Assembly: GCF_003611695.1 (NCBI RefSeq)
Contig: NZ_RAWE01000022.1
Location: forward strand, 1 to 64,000
DNA length: 64,000 bases
Direction: 5' to 3'
Origin: Corallococcus carmarthensis
Lineage (GTDB): Bacteria > Myxococcota > Myxococcia > Myxococcales > Myxococcaceae
Shown: positions 31,825 to 41,067 of the stretch, piece after piece
Layout of the letters: the number at the start of each line of letters is the position of its first letter
How positions within the stretch are numbered: position 1 is the first letter of the stretch
Notes under the pieces: model-generated
The model's input: the letters and a program-made list of their open reading frames with translations, nothing else
The model's database searches: none
What the model was told of the DNA's origin: nothing
Program-made: the position numbers and the translations under genes

Positions 31825-33108
31825 ATGCGAATCATTGAAGAAATCGACAGTGGCGGCTTCGGCAAAATCGAGAAAGTAGAACTCTCAGACGGCACAATCG
31901 CCGCAAGAAAGACTTTCTCACCCAGCGTCAAGGTGGCAACCAATGAGGAGCGCGAGAAGCTAAGAAAACGATTCTGCCGAGAGGTGCGAATTCAGCGCGG
32001 ACTATCGTCCGACCTGTTCCTGCCGGTGCTTGACGCCGATCTTAACGGGCCCGCACCTTGGTTCACAATGCCGCTCGCCGACAAGTCATACATTGAGCAG
32101 ATCGAAGAAGACAAGCAGTCCGGGATCATTACCAGCGAAGCTCTTGCAGACATTCTTAACGGATTAGAGGAACTACACAGGCTTGACTATGTACATCGTG
32201 ACTTAAAACCCGCGAACATCCTTCTTCACGAAGGAACATGGAAACTGGCCGATTTCGGGTTGGCCTTGCCTCCGAACGGAGGGACATCCAGACTGAGTTC
32301 GCAGTATTCAGCGTGGGGCTCAGAACACTATGCAGCCCCCGAACAATACACCGACTTCTCAAACGTTCGACCTTCTGCCGACATCTACTCGTTCGGCTGT
32401 ATTCTTCACGATCTCGTAGCAAACGCGAGCAGAATCCCTTATCAGCGGCAAACCTGTAGCGGGCCGTTCGCCCCAATCATAGAAAAATGCACCGAAACAA
32501 TCCCAACAAAGCGCTTCAAGACAATTAGCGGGCTTCGATCCGCACTTCTAGGTCTCCTCGCTCAGCCGAACAGCATCAAGATCTCTCTCGAATCAGGGGA
32601 GTGGATCAAAGAACTCGACTCAGTCAACACCTGGACAATCGAAACTGTCGCAAACTTCGAGCGCTACTTAAAAACAACCGACACGGAGCAAAAATGGGCC
32701 ATCCTGGATAAGTTCAATGAAGAAACTATCACCATCCTGTCGAAACTCGACCCAGACCTTTGGCTGTCGCTAGGGCTGGTTTATTCCGACTGGGCACGCG
32801 GATCATTCGACTTCTCATACTGCGACGTGGTTGCAGTGCGCCTGCTCGCCATCTTCAAGTCGACAAGCTCACTGGAGCTCAAGGCATCCATTGCGCTTTC
32901 CCTTGCCGAACTTGCATATTCCCACAATCGCTGGTTCGTCATGGAACGACTATTCACGATTTGCGGTCACAGTTGCGACGCAGCCGCAGCCGCTCGAATC
33001 GCTCTTGAGATCCAGGCAGAGGAGTTTCAGAGGCCATTCAAGAGATGTGCAGAGGGAATTCGGCGCACGCCAACCATGTTCCATCCAATTATCGCAGGTG
33101 TCCTCTGA
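31825..33108 (+). CDS. Ser/Thr protein kinase, accessory gene
   Basis: A 427-residue kinase with all catalytic motifs: Gly-rich loop GGFG (10-13), Lys29, Glu53, HRDLKPAN with Asp126, DFG (143-145) and APE (171-173). The C-terminal 150 residues are helical and unassigned. It lacks a membrane helix. It reads against the late operon, between lysis and tail fibre genes, and is much lower in GC than its surroundings, so it is a recent insertion. Such phage-borne kinases can act in exclusion or abortive infection, but the target here is unknown. Confidence 0.85.
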   Translation: MRIIEEIDSGGFGKIEKVELSDGTIAARKTFSPSVKVATNEEREKLRKRFCREVRIQRGLSSDLFLPVLDADLNGPAPWFTMPLADKSYIEQIEEDKQSGIITSEALADILNGLEELHRLDYVHRDLKPANILLHEGTWKLADFGLALPPNGGTSRLSSQYSAWGSEHYAAPEQYTDFSNVRPSADIYSFGCILHDLVANASRIPYQRQTCSGPFAPIIEKCTETIPTKRFKTISGLRSALLGLLAQPNSIKISLESGEWIKELDSVNTWTIETVANFERYLKTTDTEQKWAILDKFNEETITILSKLDPDLWLSLGLVYSDWARGSFDFSYCDVVAVRLLAIFKSTSSLELKASIALSLAELAYSHNRWFVMERLFTICGHSCDAAAAARIALEIQAEEFQRPFKRCAEGIRRTPTMFHPIIAGVL

Positions 33109-33129
33109 AGCTCAGAGCCGAGCAAGTCG

Positions 33130-33669
33130 CTAGTTCGTTGCCCCAACGGCTCTGTCCTTTCCGACGCCAAGCAACCAGTCGCGAAAGGCGGGCCAGGAGT
33201 CCTCAGTGATGAGTCCGCGTGCGGCAGCGTTCGCCTGCCACTCGCGGATGAGCCCGTCACCGCGCTGGAGCAGCCAGGGCCGCCCGAAGGCGGTCCGCTG
33301 CTCCAGCATGTACTTCTCGAACTCGGCCACCGTCTGCTCGAACGTGGCCAGCGGGTTGAAGACGAGCCAGTCGTAACCCTTGTCCTTCGCGTAGAAGCGC
33401 TCGTCCTGGCCGACCATCTCTACGGTGGAGTACTTCCCCCAGTCGTCGCTGCTGCCGGGGGCCGCGCCCGCGGACTCCAGCTGCACCAGCTCCTGCTCGA
33501 GCGCCGACTTCTTCACCAGCGTGGCGGAGTTCACCTCAGCGGCCGCGCGCGACAGTGCGGCTGAGGCATCGAGCTGCCCCTTGATGCGGGCGATCTCCAG
33601 CCGCAGGTCCCGCTTTCGGGCCTCGTTGGCGTTGATGGTGTAGACGTCGCTCTGCGTGAGGGTGGGCAT
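33130..33669 (-). CDS. late protein downstream of the tail fibre, hypothetical
   Basis: A 179-residue protein: an N-terminal helical coil (RLEIARIKGQLDASAAL) and a C-terminal domain rich in aromatic residues (DERFYAKDKGYDWLVFN, PWLLQRGDGLI, WPAFRDWLLG). Directly downstream of the Hint-bearing tail protein, so probably a tail or assembly component. No family recognised. Confidence 0.6.
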   Translation of the reverse strand: MPTLTQSDVYTINANEARKRDLRLEIARIKGQLDASAALSRAAAEVNSATLVKKSALEQELVQLESAGAAPGSSDDWGKYSTVEMVGQDERFYAKDKGYDWLVFNPLATFEQTVAEFEKYMLEQRTAFGRPWLLQRGDGLIREWQANAAARGLITEDSWPAFRDWLLGVGKDRAVGATN

Positions 33670-33678
33670 GGCCGACTC

Positions 33679-35814
33679 CTAGATGGGCTGCTTGATGTTG
33701 TGGCTGAGGAGGCCCGCGGACTCGTACGTCCGGGCCCCGTGCACGGTGAGCTTCACGACGGCGCCCTCCCCTTCCGGCGCGACGCGCCGCACGAGCCCCG
33801 GGCGCAGGCCCTCCAGCAGCTCGCCGGGCCGAAGCGCGCGGACCTGCGTCCAACCTGCGAAGCGCCGGTAGACGAGGTGGTTGGGCGTCGCAACCAGGAC
33901 GCGGCCATCCGTCAGCTCCACCCGCCAGCGCGCGGCCCGGTGGCTGGAGGCGGCCGTCACCTCAAAGGTGCCCACCCGGCGCGTGTCCTCGTGCTGGGTG
34001 AGGACGCGCATGCCGGGGCGGATGGACGCCGCAGGCACCTCCTGCCCGTCCTCCAGCGTGATGAGCGTCTCGGGCGCTACGCATGTGCCGCCCGTCCCGC
34101 CGGAGCCGCCGCCGCCGCCACCCGCGGGCGCGCCACTGAAGGGCGAGGTCGTGGACTTCGCGAAGTTGATGCCCAGCCCGGCGCCGAACGTGGGGGTGAA
34201 CCACATGGAGGCGCTCACGCCGTAGACGCCGTGCACCTCGCACAGGAGCGCGACGTACTCTCCCAGGTTCTGGCCGTAGAGCCCCGAGAGGGCCGCCGGG
34301 TACTGGAAGGTGTGGGTGATGGCGATGCGGTTGACCGCGTTGCCGTCCACTGCGGCGGCGTACTTCCGGTCCGCGAGGGTGATGTAGCGCGTGCCCCGGT
34401 ACGTGGCGCTGACGCTGCTGTAGTAGTCCACCTTGAGGTAGCGGAGCGCGTCGAGGTTGTCGTCGATGCTGGAGGGCTGGATGAAGAAGTGGTGCACCAG
34501 CCAGGAGTGGACGATGGGCGTCGTGTACCGGAAGTAGTCCGTGCACTGGACGTCCAGCCGGTCAATGAGCGGCGCCCCGCCGCGCACGCCCGTGTTGTTG
34601 CTCCCCCGGTAGTGGACGCGCCCCGCGGCCGATGTCCCATCCAGCGCCTGGTTGGCCCGGAAGAAAGGCGTGTCCAACAGGTAGCTACCAATCTGCACGT
34701 TGCCGCCGGCCGCCTTGAAGGCGGTGCCCACGTTGTCTAGCTTCGCCCCGGCGACGGGCACGCCGTTGCCGTCCTCCGCGTAGTTGGACGTCTGGAGGGT
34801 GTTGGCCACAAGCAGGTCGAACGTCACCATCTTCCGCATGGAGATGGCGTCCAGGTACACGGCCTTGCCGGCGTCCGCTCCCACGGCATTGAGCTCGAAG
34901 TACAGCTGCACGCCGGTGCACCCGGCCGGGCACGTGCCCTTCAGCTTCACGCGCTGGTAGCCCGTCGTGAGCGTGACGGCGACGGAGGTGATCTGACCGT
35001 CGTAGCTGCCGCTCGCCCCCTCCCAGAGAAGGAAGAGCGTCGCGCCAGACTGGGCGAGCGCGGCCGAGGACTTCACCCAGGCCTCGGCGTAGAACTGATC
35101 CCCAGCGGTGCACTTGATGCGGCCACCGGGTGCGGTGCTCCGGTAGCCGCCGATGAAGTTGAGGCCCACGAAGCCGCCCCCCACGGGCACGGGCAGCTTG
35201 CGGCACCAGCGCCCCTCCTTCGCGCTGGAGGGCTCCTCCACCAGCCTGTCACCCTCGGGGGACTGGCCCAGTGCGGCCGCGCCGGCTTCCGAGTACCCGT
35301 TGGGCACCAGGTTGTCCGTGGGCGGCAGCAGCAGGTGCGTGAAGCTGATGGCCGCCGCCGCCACCGCGGCGCTGGTGACGGAGCTCGCCGACATGTGCCG
35401 GGCGTAGACGCTCCCCGTCGGCACATTGGAGAGGTCCGCCACTGCCATGGTGAGGGTGTCCGGGTCCGCCACCACGCTACCGCCGAGGACGCGCCAGTTG
35501 CTCTGGCTGCCGTTGGTGTAGAGGGCCTGGACAGCGCACTGCACCTCCGTCGGCAGCTTCAGCTTCAGCGGCGCCACCCACCGTCTCTCGGAGGGGCCGA
35601 ACTTCCGGGGCTCCAGCAGGTAGCTGTCCGTGTTGTTGGGGTCGCTGCCCTCGTAGACGACGACCTGGAAGCCCGCGAGGAGGTGCGCGGGGAGCACCTC
35701 CTCGTGCGTCCAGCGGATGTCCAGGTAGCGCGACTTGACGAGCTGTGGGGAGCGGACGCCGTCCACCTCCCGGTCGTAGACGCCGGCCGCTTCTTCCTGC
35801 TCGCGCGAGCGCAT
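33679..35814 (-). CDS. tail fibre-like protein with C-terminal Hint (intein-like) domain
   Basis: A 711-residue protein directly after gpJ. The first 570 residues look like a distal tail or fibre protein, with a jelly-roll-like middle (KCTAGDQFYAEAWVKSS, LNAVGADAGKAVYLDA). After a Gly-rich linker, residues 578-711 form a Hint domain: Cys1 in CVAPETLITL, block B TPNH, and terminal LLSHN followed by only five residues (IKQPI). There is no Cys, Ser or Thr after the final Asn, so protein splicing is unlikely; self-cleavage as in bacterial intein-like domains is expected. A second Hint domain ends gpI. Confidence 0.75.
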   Translation of the reverse strand: MRSREQEEAAGVYDREVDGVRSPQLVKSRYLDIRWTHEEVLPAHLLAGFQVVVYEGSDPNNTDSYLLEPRKFGPSERRWVAPLKLKLPTEVQCAVQALYTNGSQSNWRVLGGSVVADPDTLTMAVADLSNVPTGSVYARHMSASSVTSAAVAAAAISFTHLLLPPTDNLVPNGYSEAGAAALGQSPEGDRLVEEPSSAKEGRWCRKLPVPVGGGFVGLNFIGGYRSTAPGGRIKCTAGDQFYAEAWVKSSAALAQSGATLFLLWEGASGSYDGQITSVAVTLTTGYQRVKLKGTCPAGCTGVQLYFELNAVGADAGKAVYLDAISMRKMVTFDLLVANTLQTSNYAEDGNGVPVAGAKLDNVGTAFKAAGGNVQIGSYLLDTPFFRANQALDGTSAAGRVHYRGSNNTGVRGGAPLIDRLDVQCTDYFRYTTPIVHSWLVHHFFIQPSSIDDNLDALRYLKVDYYSSVSATYRGTRYITLADRKYAAAVDGNAVNRIAITHTFQYPAALSGLYGQNLGEYVALLCEVHGVYGVSASMWFTPTFGAGLGINFAKSTTSPFSGAPAGGGGGGSGGTGGTCVAPETLITLEDGQEVPAASIRPGMRVLTQHEDTRRVGTFEVTAASSHRAARWRVELTDGRVLVATPNHLVYRRFAGWTQVRALRPGELLEGLRPGLVRRVAPEGEGAVVKLTVHGARTYESAGLLSHNIKQPI

Positions 35815-35824
35815 GCCCTCCCAT

Positions 35825-38305
35825 TTACGGAGGAGGCGTGGACGAAATCCCCAGGGTAAGGGTGGCAGGCACCGTGGGCACGGACACCACGAGGACGCTC
35901 GCCGCGCTGGTGCTGTAGTTGCCCGAGGTGTCGATGGCCTTCACGTGCACCAGCTGGTTGGTGCCCGGCGCCGGCAGGGCCCATTCGTAGGTGGTGGCTC
36001 GCACCTTGCCGATGAGGCTGCCCACCTCCCAGCTGCTGCCGTAGCGCAGCTCGTAGGTGTCCCGGTCCAGGTCCGGCACCTCCGCCCAGCGCAACGTCGC
36101 GGTGCTTCCGTTGAGGACGCAGGTGAGGCCCGTCACGTTGGAGGGAGGGGCCGCCTTGCCCACCACGGTGTGGCTGGCCGAGGCGTAGGTGGTGACGAGG
36201 CCGTTGAGGACGGCGGCCACCTGGACGGTGTACTCGCCCGGCAGGCAGTCCTGGAGCTCCCAGAAGTGCGTCTGCACCGGTGGCTCCGACGTCCAGTTGC
36301 CGCCCTCGCGCCGCCAGCGCACGCGGTACTCCGTGGCCGTGGCCACCTGCGTCCAGCGGGCCGTCACCATGACCTTCACGCCACCATTCGTCGTCTTGTA
36401 CAGCGACTCGCCCACCGCGAGGCCCGCAGGTGGCGCGGACGAGGGCAGCACGGACGTGGGCAAGGGCTGCAGCTTCACGCCGTGCTCCACCTCCGCGTAC
36501 TTCCCCGGCTCGTGGCGCAGGGCGGTGATTTCGTAGAGGTGCGGCTCCACCTCCGCGACGTTGAGGATGCGCCAGAGGGTGGGCGTCAAGTCGGACGCGG
36601 CCAGCACCCAGACGGCCTGGGGCTGGGGCGCGGCCGAGAAGGGCGTGGCCACCGTGAGGGCCCGGTACGGCGCCGGCGCGAGCGCGGCCAGCGGGCGCTC
36701 CTCCACGGTGCCGTCCGGCAGCACCGCGGAGAGGGCGTACGTCTTCCCTGCTTCCAGGGTGACGTCCGCGTCGAGCTCCACCTGGCTGGCGGTGGCGGCC
36801 ACCACGCGCCCGCCCCACCTGCGCCCGGCGCGGTATGGGTCCTGGAGCTTCACCACGGCGCCGGGGTTGCGCATGGCGCCCTCGAAGCCGGTGCGGAACG
36901 TCACCGTCTCCGTCTCCAGCCTCTCGGTGAGGAGCAGCCACCGGCCCACGCGCTGCGCCTGGCCCCGGGAGGTGCAGCCGAGCGCCACCACCTCGGTGGG
37001 GTTGTAGCCGTAGGTGGCGAGGCCCTCTTCGTCGGTGACGTACTCCTGGGCCACCTTGAAGTGGTTGTCCGGGTCGTTCCAGCTGACGAGGGCCACCGTG
37101 TGGCGTGCGCGCTTGCCGCTGGAGGCATACGTGAAGAGGCCCTCCACCACGTTGGCCGGCGTGAAGAGGTACTCGGCGTCGCGCGGCGCGTCCTGGGCGA
37201 CGAAGACGGCGCCGGAGGCCCAGTACGTCATGCCGCGGAAGACGGACGCGAGGTTGTTGATGACCTTGTACGCGTCCTCCTGCGTCTGGAGGTAGAGGTT
37301 GCAGCGGAAGCGCGGCTCCATGCCGCCCTTCCCGTCCGGCACCAACTCGTCGCAGTACTTCCCCACCGTGTAGAGGCCCCATTTGTCCACGGCGGCCTCG
37401 TTGAGGTAGCGGCCCAGGCCGTAGCGCTTCGTCGTCAGCAAGTCGTAGAAGCACCAGGCCGGGTTGTCCGTCCAGGCCACCTTCCACGTGCCGTCCCAGG
37501 TGCCCTCGTACGTCCGGGCCACGGGGTTGTAGTTGCTGGGCACGCGCACCCGCAGCCCGCGAATCCGGTAGCTGCGCGTGGGGATGCTGCTGAACTGGCT
37601 CGCCGGCACCTGCAGCGCGCAGAGGGCGGTGTTGGGGAAGGAGAGCTTCTCGTCCAGCAGCGTTGCGTAGGACTTCCAGAGGACCTTGTTCTGCTTCGTG
37701 ACGCTGTCGGCCTCCTCGCTGACGCGCGTGACGCGGATGTCCCACGGGGGCGAGCCCGTCAGCTCCACGCGGAAGGTGCGCTCGTAGGGGCTGGTGCACT
37801 TCCCGCGGAAGAGCTCCGCGCCCTGGAAGGACTGCTCCACGTAGCCGCCGCCGTTGCTCTGCACGGCGATGGAGACGAGGACGCGGGTGGGCAGCAGGTC
37901 GCCCGTCGTCGGATCCTGGTAGGTGAGCTGGGGCGCCTGGAGGGTGACGCGCACGGCGTCCACCCCCGGGTCCGTCACGGTGCGCACCACCGGGGTTGCG
38001 TGCTTCACCTCCACGCCCACGGAGTACTCCGCCTCGCCGGACGGGAAGCCGGGGATGTACTCCTGGGACTGCGTGCCGCGCACGTCGTAGACGGTGACGC
38101 CGGTGAAGTTGAAGGTGCCGTCGGGATTCTGGATGGCGACGCCGTCCAGGTAGACGGACTTCAGCCCGTCGACGAGGCCCTGAATCTCCCCCTCGCACAG
38201 CAGGTCCAACACGCGCGCCTTGGAGCTGGACTTCAACGTGTTCGGAGACTCGACGGGCGTCCGCTGGGCGCCGCCCTCCCCCTTGCCGCCGCTGCTGCCA
38301 CCCAT
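35825..38305 (-). CDS. tail tip protein J (host specificity)
   Basis: An 826-residue gpJ-type central tail fibre: N-terminal SPNTLKSSSKARVLDLLCEGEIQGL and 'VYLDGVAIQNPDGTFNF', then YIPGFP, are diagnostic, followed by the phage-tail core and fibronectin type III-like domains near the C-terminus (YRVRWRREGGNW, TYELRYGSS). It determines receptor contact at the tail tip. It is shorter than lambda J (over 1100 residues), since receptor binding may be shared with the next gene. Starts one base after the gpI stop. Confidence 0.9.
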   Translation of the reverse strand: MGGSSGGKGEGGAQRTPVESPNTLKSSSKARVLDLLCEGEIQGLVDGLKSVYLDGVAIQNPDGTFNFTGVTVYDVRGTQSQEYIPGFPSGEAEYSVGVEVKHATPVVRTVTDPGVDAVRVTLQAPQLTYQDPTTGDLLPTRVLVSIAVQSNGGGYVEQSFQGAELFRGKCTSPYERTFRVELTGSPPWDIRVTRVSEEADSVTKQNKVLWKSYATLLDEKLSFPNTALCALQVPASQFSSIPTRSYRIRGLRVRVPSNYNPVARTYEGTWDGTWKVAWTDNPAWCFYDLLTTKRYGLGRYLNEAAVDKWGLYTVGKYCDELVPDGKGGMEPRFRCNLYLQTQEDAYKVINNLASVFRGMTYWASGAVFVAQDAPRDAEYLFTPANVVEGLFTYASSGKRARHTVALVSWNDPDNHFKVAQEYVTDEEGLATYGYNPTEVVALGCTSRGQAQRVGRWLLLTERLETETVTFRTGFEGAMRNPGAVVKLQDPYRAGRRWGGRVVAATASQVELDADVTLEAGKTYALSAVLPDGTVEERPLAALAPAPYRALTVATPFSAAPQPQAVWVLAASDLTPTLWRILNVAEVEPHLYEITALRHEPGKYAEVEHGVKLQPLPTSVLPSSAPPAGLAVGESLYKTTNGGVKVMVTARWTQVATATEYRVRWRREGGNWTSEPPVQTHFWELQDCLPGEYTVQVAAVLNGLVTTYASASHTVVGKAAPPSNVTGLTCVLNGSTATLRWAEVPDLDRDTYELRYGSSWEVGSLIGKVRATTYEWALPAPGTNQLVHVKAIDTSGNYSTSAASVLVVSVPTVPATLTLGISSTPPP

Positions 38306-38306
38306 G

Positions 38307-39365
38307 TCAGTCCTCCACCGTTGGGTCCGCCTTCTTCACGTTGTGGCTGAGGAGGCCGTCGGAGACGTAGGTGTGCGCGCCCGCCACGGTGAGGCGTACC
38401 ACCGGCCCGCGCTCACCGCGCGTCACCTGGCGCACCACGCCCGGCCGGGCGCCCACCAGTCGCGTGCCGGCCGCGAGGTGCCGCAGTTCCACCCAGGCGT
38501 CCTCCGTCCGCACGCGGTGGGTGCCGGTGGCCTCCAGGCGTCGGCCGTCCTCCAACTCCAGCAGCCAGCGGACGCCCTCGGCGGGCTCCGCTGCGATGAC
38601 GGGGAAGACGTCCCACTCCAGCGTCTCCTCGTCCTGGGTGCGCACCGCCATGCCCACCTGGACTTCGCCTGCCGGCACTTCCCGGCCGTCCGCCAGGAGG
38701 ATGGGCACCCACGGCGCGGGGCAGGTGCCGCCGCCAGGGGTGGTTCCGCCGACGCCCGTCTGTCCGCTGCCGCTGTTGCCCCCGAAGCCGCCGTCGGACC
38801 ACTCGGTGACGATGCCGGCGGAGACGACGCAGCTGCCCACCTCCATCTCCCCGTAGCAGATGGGCACCGGGTGGCCCTGGGCGAGCGTGTTGACGGGGCC
38901 GTTGAAGACGTAGCTGGGCTTGTTGGCGTCCTTCTCGTCAGGCCCATTCGCGGTGGGCGGGGCGAAGAGGAGCTGGGAGACGCCGCCGGCCATCAGGGAG
39001 ATGCCCGCGGTGATGAGGGGCACGCCCGCGCCGTACCCGTAGACGGAGAGGACGACGCCGGCGGCGATGAGCACCGCACCCGCCACCACCTGGAACCAGC
39101 CGGACTTCGCCCCGGCCAGCGCGGGCATGAGGGTGAGGACGCGCGCGCCGGTGGGCATGCCCAGGTCGTCCTCCCCCACGTCCCGCTTGCCCGCGAAGAC
39201 GTGGTAGCCGGGCTCGCTGTTCTCCGCGAGGTAGCGCCGGAAGCCGTCGCAGACGGCCGAGAGGGCGCGCACCGCCTCCGCAGGCGAGGGCACCGAGAGG
39301 TCCATCTTCCACACGCGCCCGAAGCGCTTCCCCAGCGGACCACCCAGGACGATGGTCGTCAGCAT
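38307..39365 (-). CDS. tail assembly protein I with C-terminal Hint domain
   Basis: A 352-residue protein. The first 210 residues match lambda gpI: an N-terminal ubiquitin-like part (MLTTIVLGGPLGKRFGRVW), a hydrophobic middle (VAGAVLIAAGVVLSVYGYG) and PVPICYGEM.VGSCVVSAGI. Residues 215-352 add a Hint domain: Cys1 in CPAPWVPILL, block B TGTH, and LLSHN near the end, followed by VKKADPTVED. Hint on a gpI homologue is unusual. It overlaps the gpK stop by seven bases. The Hint may clip itself off during assembly. Confidence 0.8.
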   Translation of the reverse strand: MLTTIVLGGPLGKRFGRVWKMDLSVPSPAEAVRALSAVCDGFRRYLAENSEPGYHVFAGKRDVGEDDLGMPTGARVLTLMPALAGAKSGWFQVVAGAVLIAAGVVLSVYGYGAGVPLITAGISLMAGGVSQLLFAPPTANGPDEKDANKPSYVFNGPVNTLAQGHPVPICYGEMEVGSCVVSAGIVTEWSDGGFGGNSGSGQTGVGGTTPGGGTCPAPWVPILLADGREVPAGEVQVGMAVRTQDEETLEWDVFPVIAAEPAEGVRWLLELEDGRRLEATGTHRVRTEDAWVELRHLAAGTRLVGARPGVVRQVTRGERGPVVRLTVAGAHTYVSDGLLSHNVKKADPTVED

Positions 39366-40090
39366 CGGGAGACGTGCCTCACGACGCGCTGGGTGATGCG
39401 CTCCCAGAAGCCGGAGTACGTCTCCCGGCCGGACAGGCGCCCCATGACGTGGTGCAGGAGGACATCCCCGCCCAGGTAGACGCCCGCGTGGTTGGGCACC
39501 GGGGCGCGCAGCTGCATAAGGAGGACGTCATGCTCGCGCAGGGCCTGGCCCGTCACATCCACGAAGCCCGCCCGGCCGAAGCCCTCCTGGTAGAGGTTGC
39601 CACCCTTCGCCCACCAGTCGTCCGGGCGCTCGAAGTCGGGCAGTGCCAGGCCCAGGCGCTCCCGGTAGTAGTCCTGGATGAGGGAGTAGCAGTCCAGGAC
39701 GCCGTGGCTGAAGGTGCGGCCCACCAGCGGCGGCCGGTAGCCGTCCGGGTACCAGAGGCACCAGTGCCCCACCGGCACGTTGAGGATAAGCCAGGGCAGG
39801 CCCCAGCGCTCCATCATCACCCGGTCCGCCTCGCTCGGCTCCGGCGCGGCGTTGGGGTGGGAGTGCACCACTGCCACCACCTCGCCATCCCCTTCCGCCC
39901 GCGCATAGTCCTCGGGCGACAGGACGAAGTGCGCCTGGCCGTCGGCGAGGTTCCGGCAGGGCCGGTACCGCTGGGCGCCTCCAACCAGCACCACGAGGCC
40001 GCAGGACTCGCGGGGATAGTCCGCCTGGGCGTGTGCGAACGCGGCGCCCAGGACGTCATCAGCCAGCGTCAGCCGGCAGGGGTCGACCAT
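39359..40090 (-). CDS. tail assembly protein K (JAMM plus NlpC/P60)
   Basis: A 243-residue gpK homologue with two enzyme domains: an N-terminal JAMM metalloprotease (Glu28, H76SH78P, Asp89) and a C-terminal NlpC/P60 peptidase (Cys134 in VLDCYSL, His201 in NHAGVYLG). In lambda-like phages this protein acts in tail tip assembly and may open peptidoglycan during entry. Its neighbour gpI follows directly. The gpL gene that normally precedes it is 2.5 kb away because accessory genes have been inserted. Confidence 0.9.
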   Translation of the reverse strand: MVDPCRLTLADDVLGAAFAHAQADYPRESCGLVVLVGGAQRYRPCRNLADGQAHFVLSPEDYARAEGDGEVVAVVHSHPNAAPEPSEADRVMMERWGLPWLILNVPVGHWCLWYPDGYRPPLVGRTFSHGVLDCYSLIQDYYRERLGLALPDFERPDDWWAKGGNLYQEGFGRAGFVDVTGQALREHDVLLMQLRAPVPNHAGVYLGGDVLLHHVMGRLSGRETYSGFWERITQRVVRHVSRC

Positions 40091-40146
40091 GCCGGCATCG
40101 TCGGCGGTAGCGTGGACGACGTCCCTTCAGACTCTGCACGCCAACA

Positions 40147-40974
40147 TCAATGCTGCATCTCGTTGATGACCGCATCCACGAACTGCAGGCGACACTCCGG
40201 AGCGGGATGTTTCGACTGCGCTTCGCCCTCATCACATCGGATTGGCAGAACCAGAGCCGGCTGCTCGCACGAAACGGAATTGATCCCGGCATCGGCAAGA
40301 TCGGCACGGGCGCGCGCAATCATCTTGGCGACAGGCGTATTGGGCGACTCGGCGAGAGCCCGGAGTTCCTCGTTCGTGACAACACCACCGTCGGCGCGCT
40401 TCATGTTTGGCCCTCTCAACCGGAGCATCAGCTGGAAAGAGCATGACTCAACGGAACGCGCGAACAGGCGCGCGCTCTCTTTATCTATTTTATCCTTCGC
40501 CTTTGGCCCGGCCCAGGCCACCCGACAGTCCTTGATGACGGGCCGCTTGAGGAGGAGGCCTCGCACTGTACCGTGGAAGGCAACAAGCTGCCCCTTCGCC
40601 AGCTCCGCGACGGCTTGCATCTGCTCGTCCGGAACAAGGCACATGACAGAGCTCATCATCTCGCCCACGTCCAGCGAGATGACGATGTTATCTGTCGCGT
40701 CCTTGGCAATGTCTTGGATGAGTCCCGTCACCTCCACCTGCTTGCTGCGGTACTTCATGTCCGCTGCCACCTCGTTCTCGGCGTAAGCCTCCCAAAGCTG
40801 GCGCGGGCCCACGAGGATGAGCCCTGGTGCGGCAGGAGCTGGAGGTGGACTGGGAGCCCTGGCGGCTGGGCCCGAGGTATCGCTGGGTGCTGCTGCCACC
40901 TGCTCCGGGGCCCGTCCCGCCTCCTGCTTGCACCCGACTACCGTCAGCACTGCAACAAGCCACCACGCGCGCAT
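40147..40974 (-). CDS. lipoprotein with OB-fold (tRNA_anti-like) domain
   Basis: A 275-residue lipoprotein with lipobox VVGC (LTVVGCKQEAG) and a Pro/Ala-rich linker. Residues about 60-150 (LWEAYAENEVAADMKYRSKQ, VEVTGLIQDIAKDA, MCLVPDEQ, GQLVAFHGTVRGL) fit the tRNA_anti-like OB-fold family of bacterial lipoproteins. The rest is unassigned. ATG 40974 follows GGAGGGG. It lies between gpL and gpK genes but is no tail protein; as an exported phage lipoprotein it may block superinfection. Confidence 0.65.
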   Translation of the reverse strand: MRAWWLVAVLTVVGCKQEAGRAPEQVAAAPSDTSGPAARAPSPPPAPAAPGLILVGPRQLWEAYAENEVAADMKYRSKQVEVTGLIQDIAKDATDNIVISLDVGEMMSSVMCLVPDEQMQAVAELAKGQLVAFHGTVRGLLLKRPVIKDCRVAWAGPKAKDKIDKESARLFARSVESCSFQLMLRLRGPNMKRADGGVVTNEELRALAESPNTPVAKMIARARADLADAGINSVSCEQPALVLPIRCDEGEAQSKHPAPECRLQFVDAVINEMQH

Positions 40975-41067
40975 CGTCCCCTCCAGTGAGACGTGGGAGG
41001 ACAGCACGGGGCACCAGAACGACGCAAGGAGTCGGGCTTGGCGGCGGGCGTCTCTGGAAAGGATGGA

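Noticed and set aside
35565-38350. Two frames of 845-877 codons overlapping gpJ
   Set aside because: Shadows of the gpJ gene in GC-rich DNA; only the gpJ frame has recognisable tail protein motifs.
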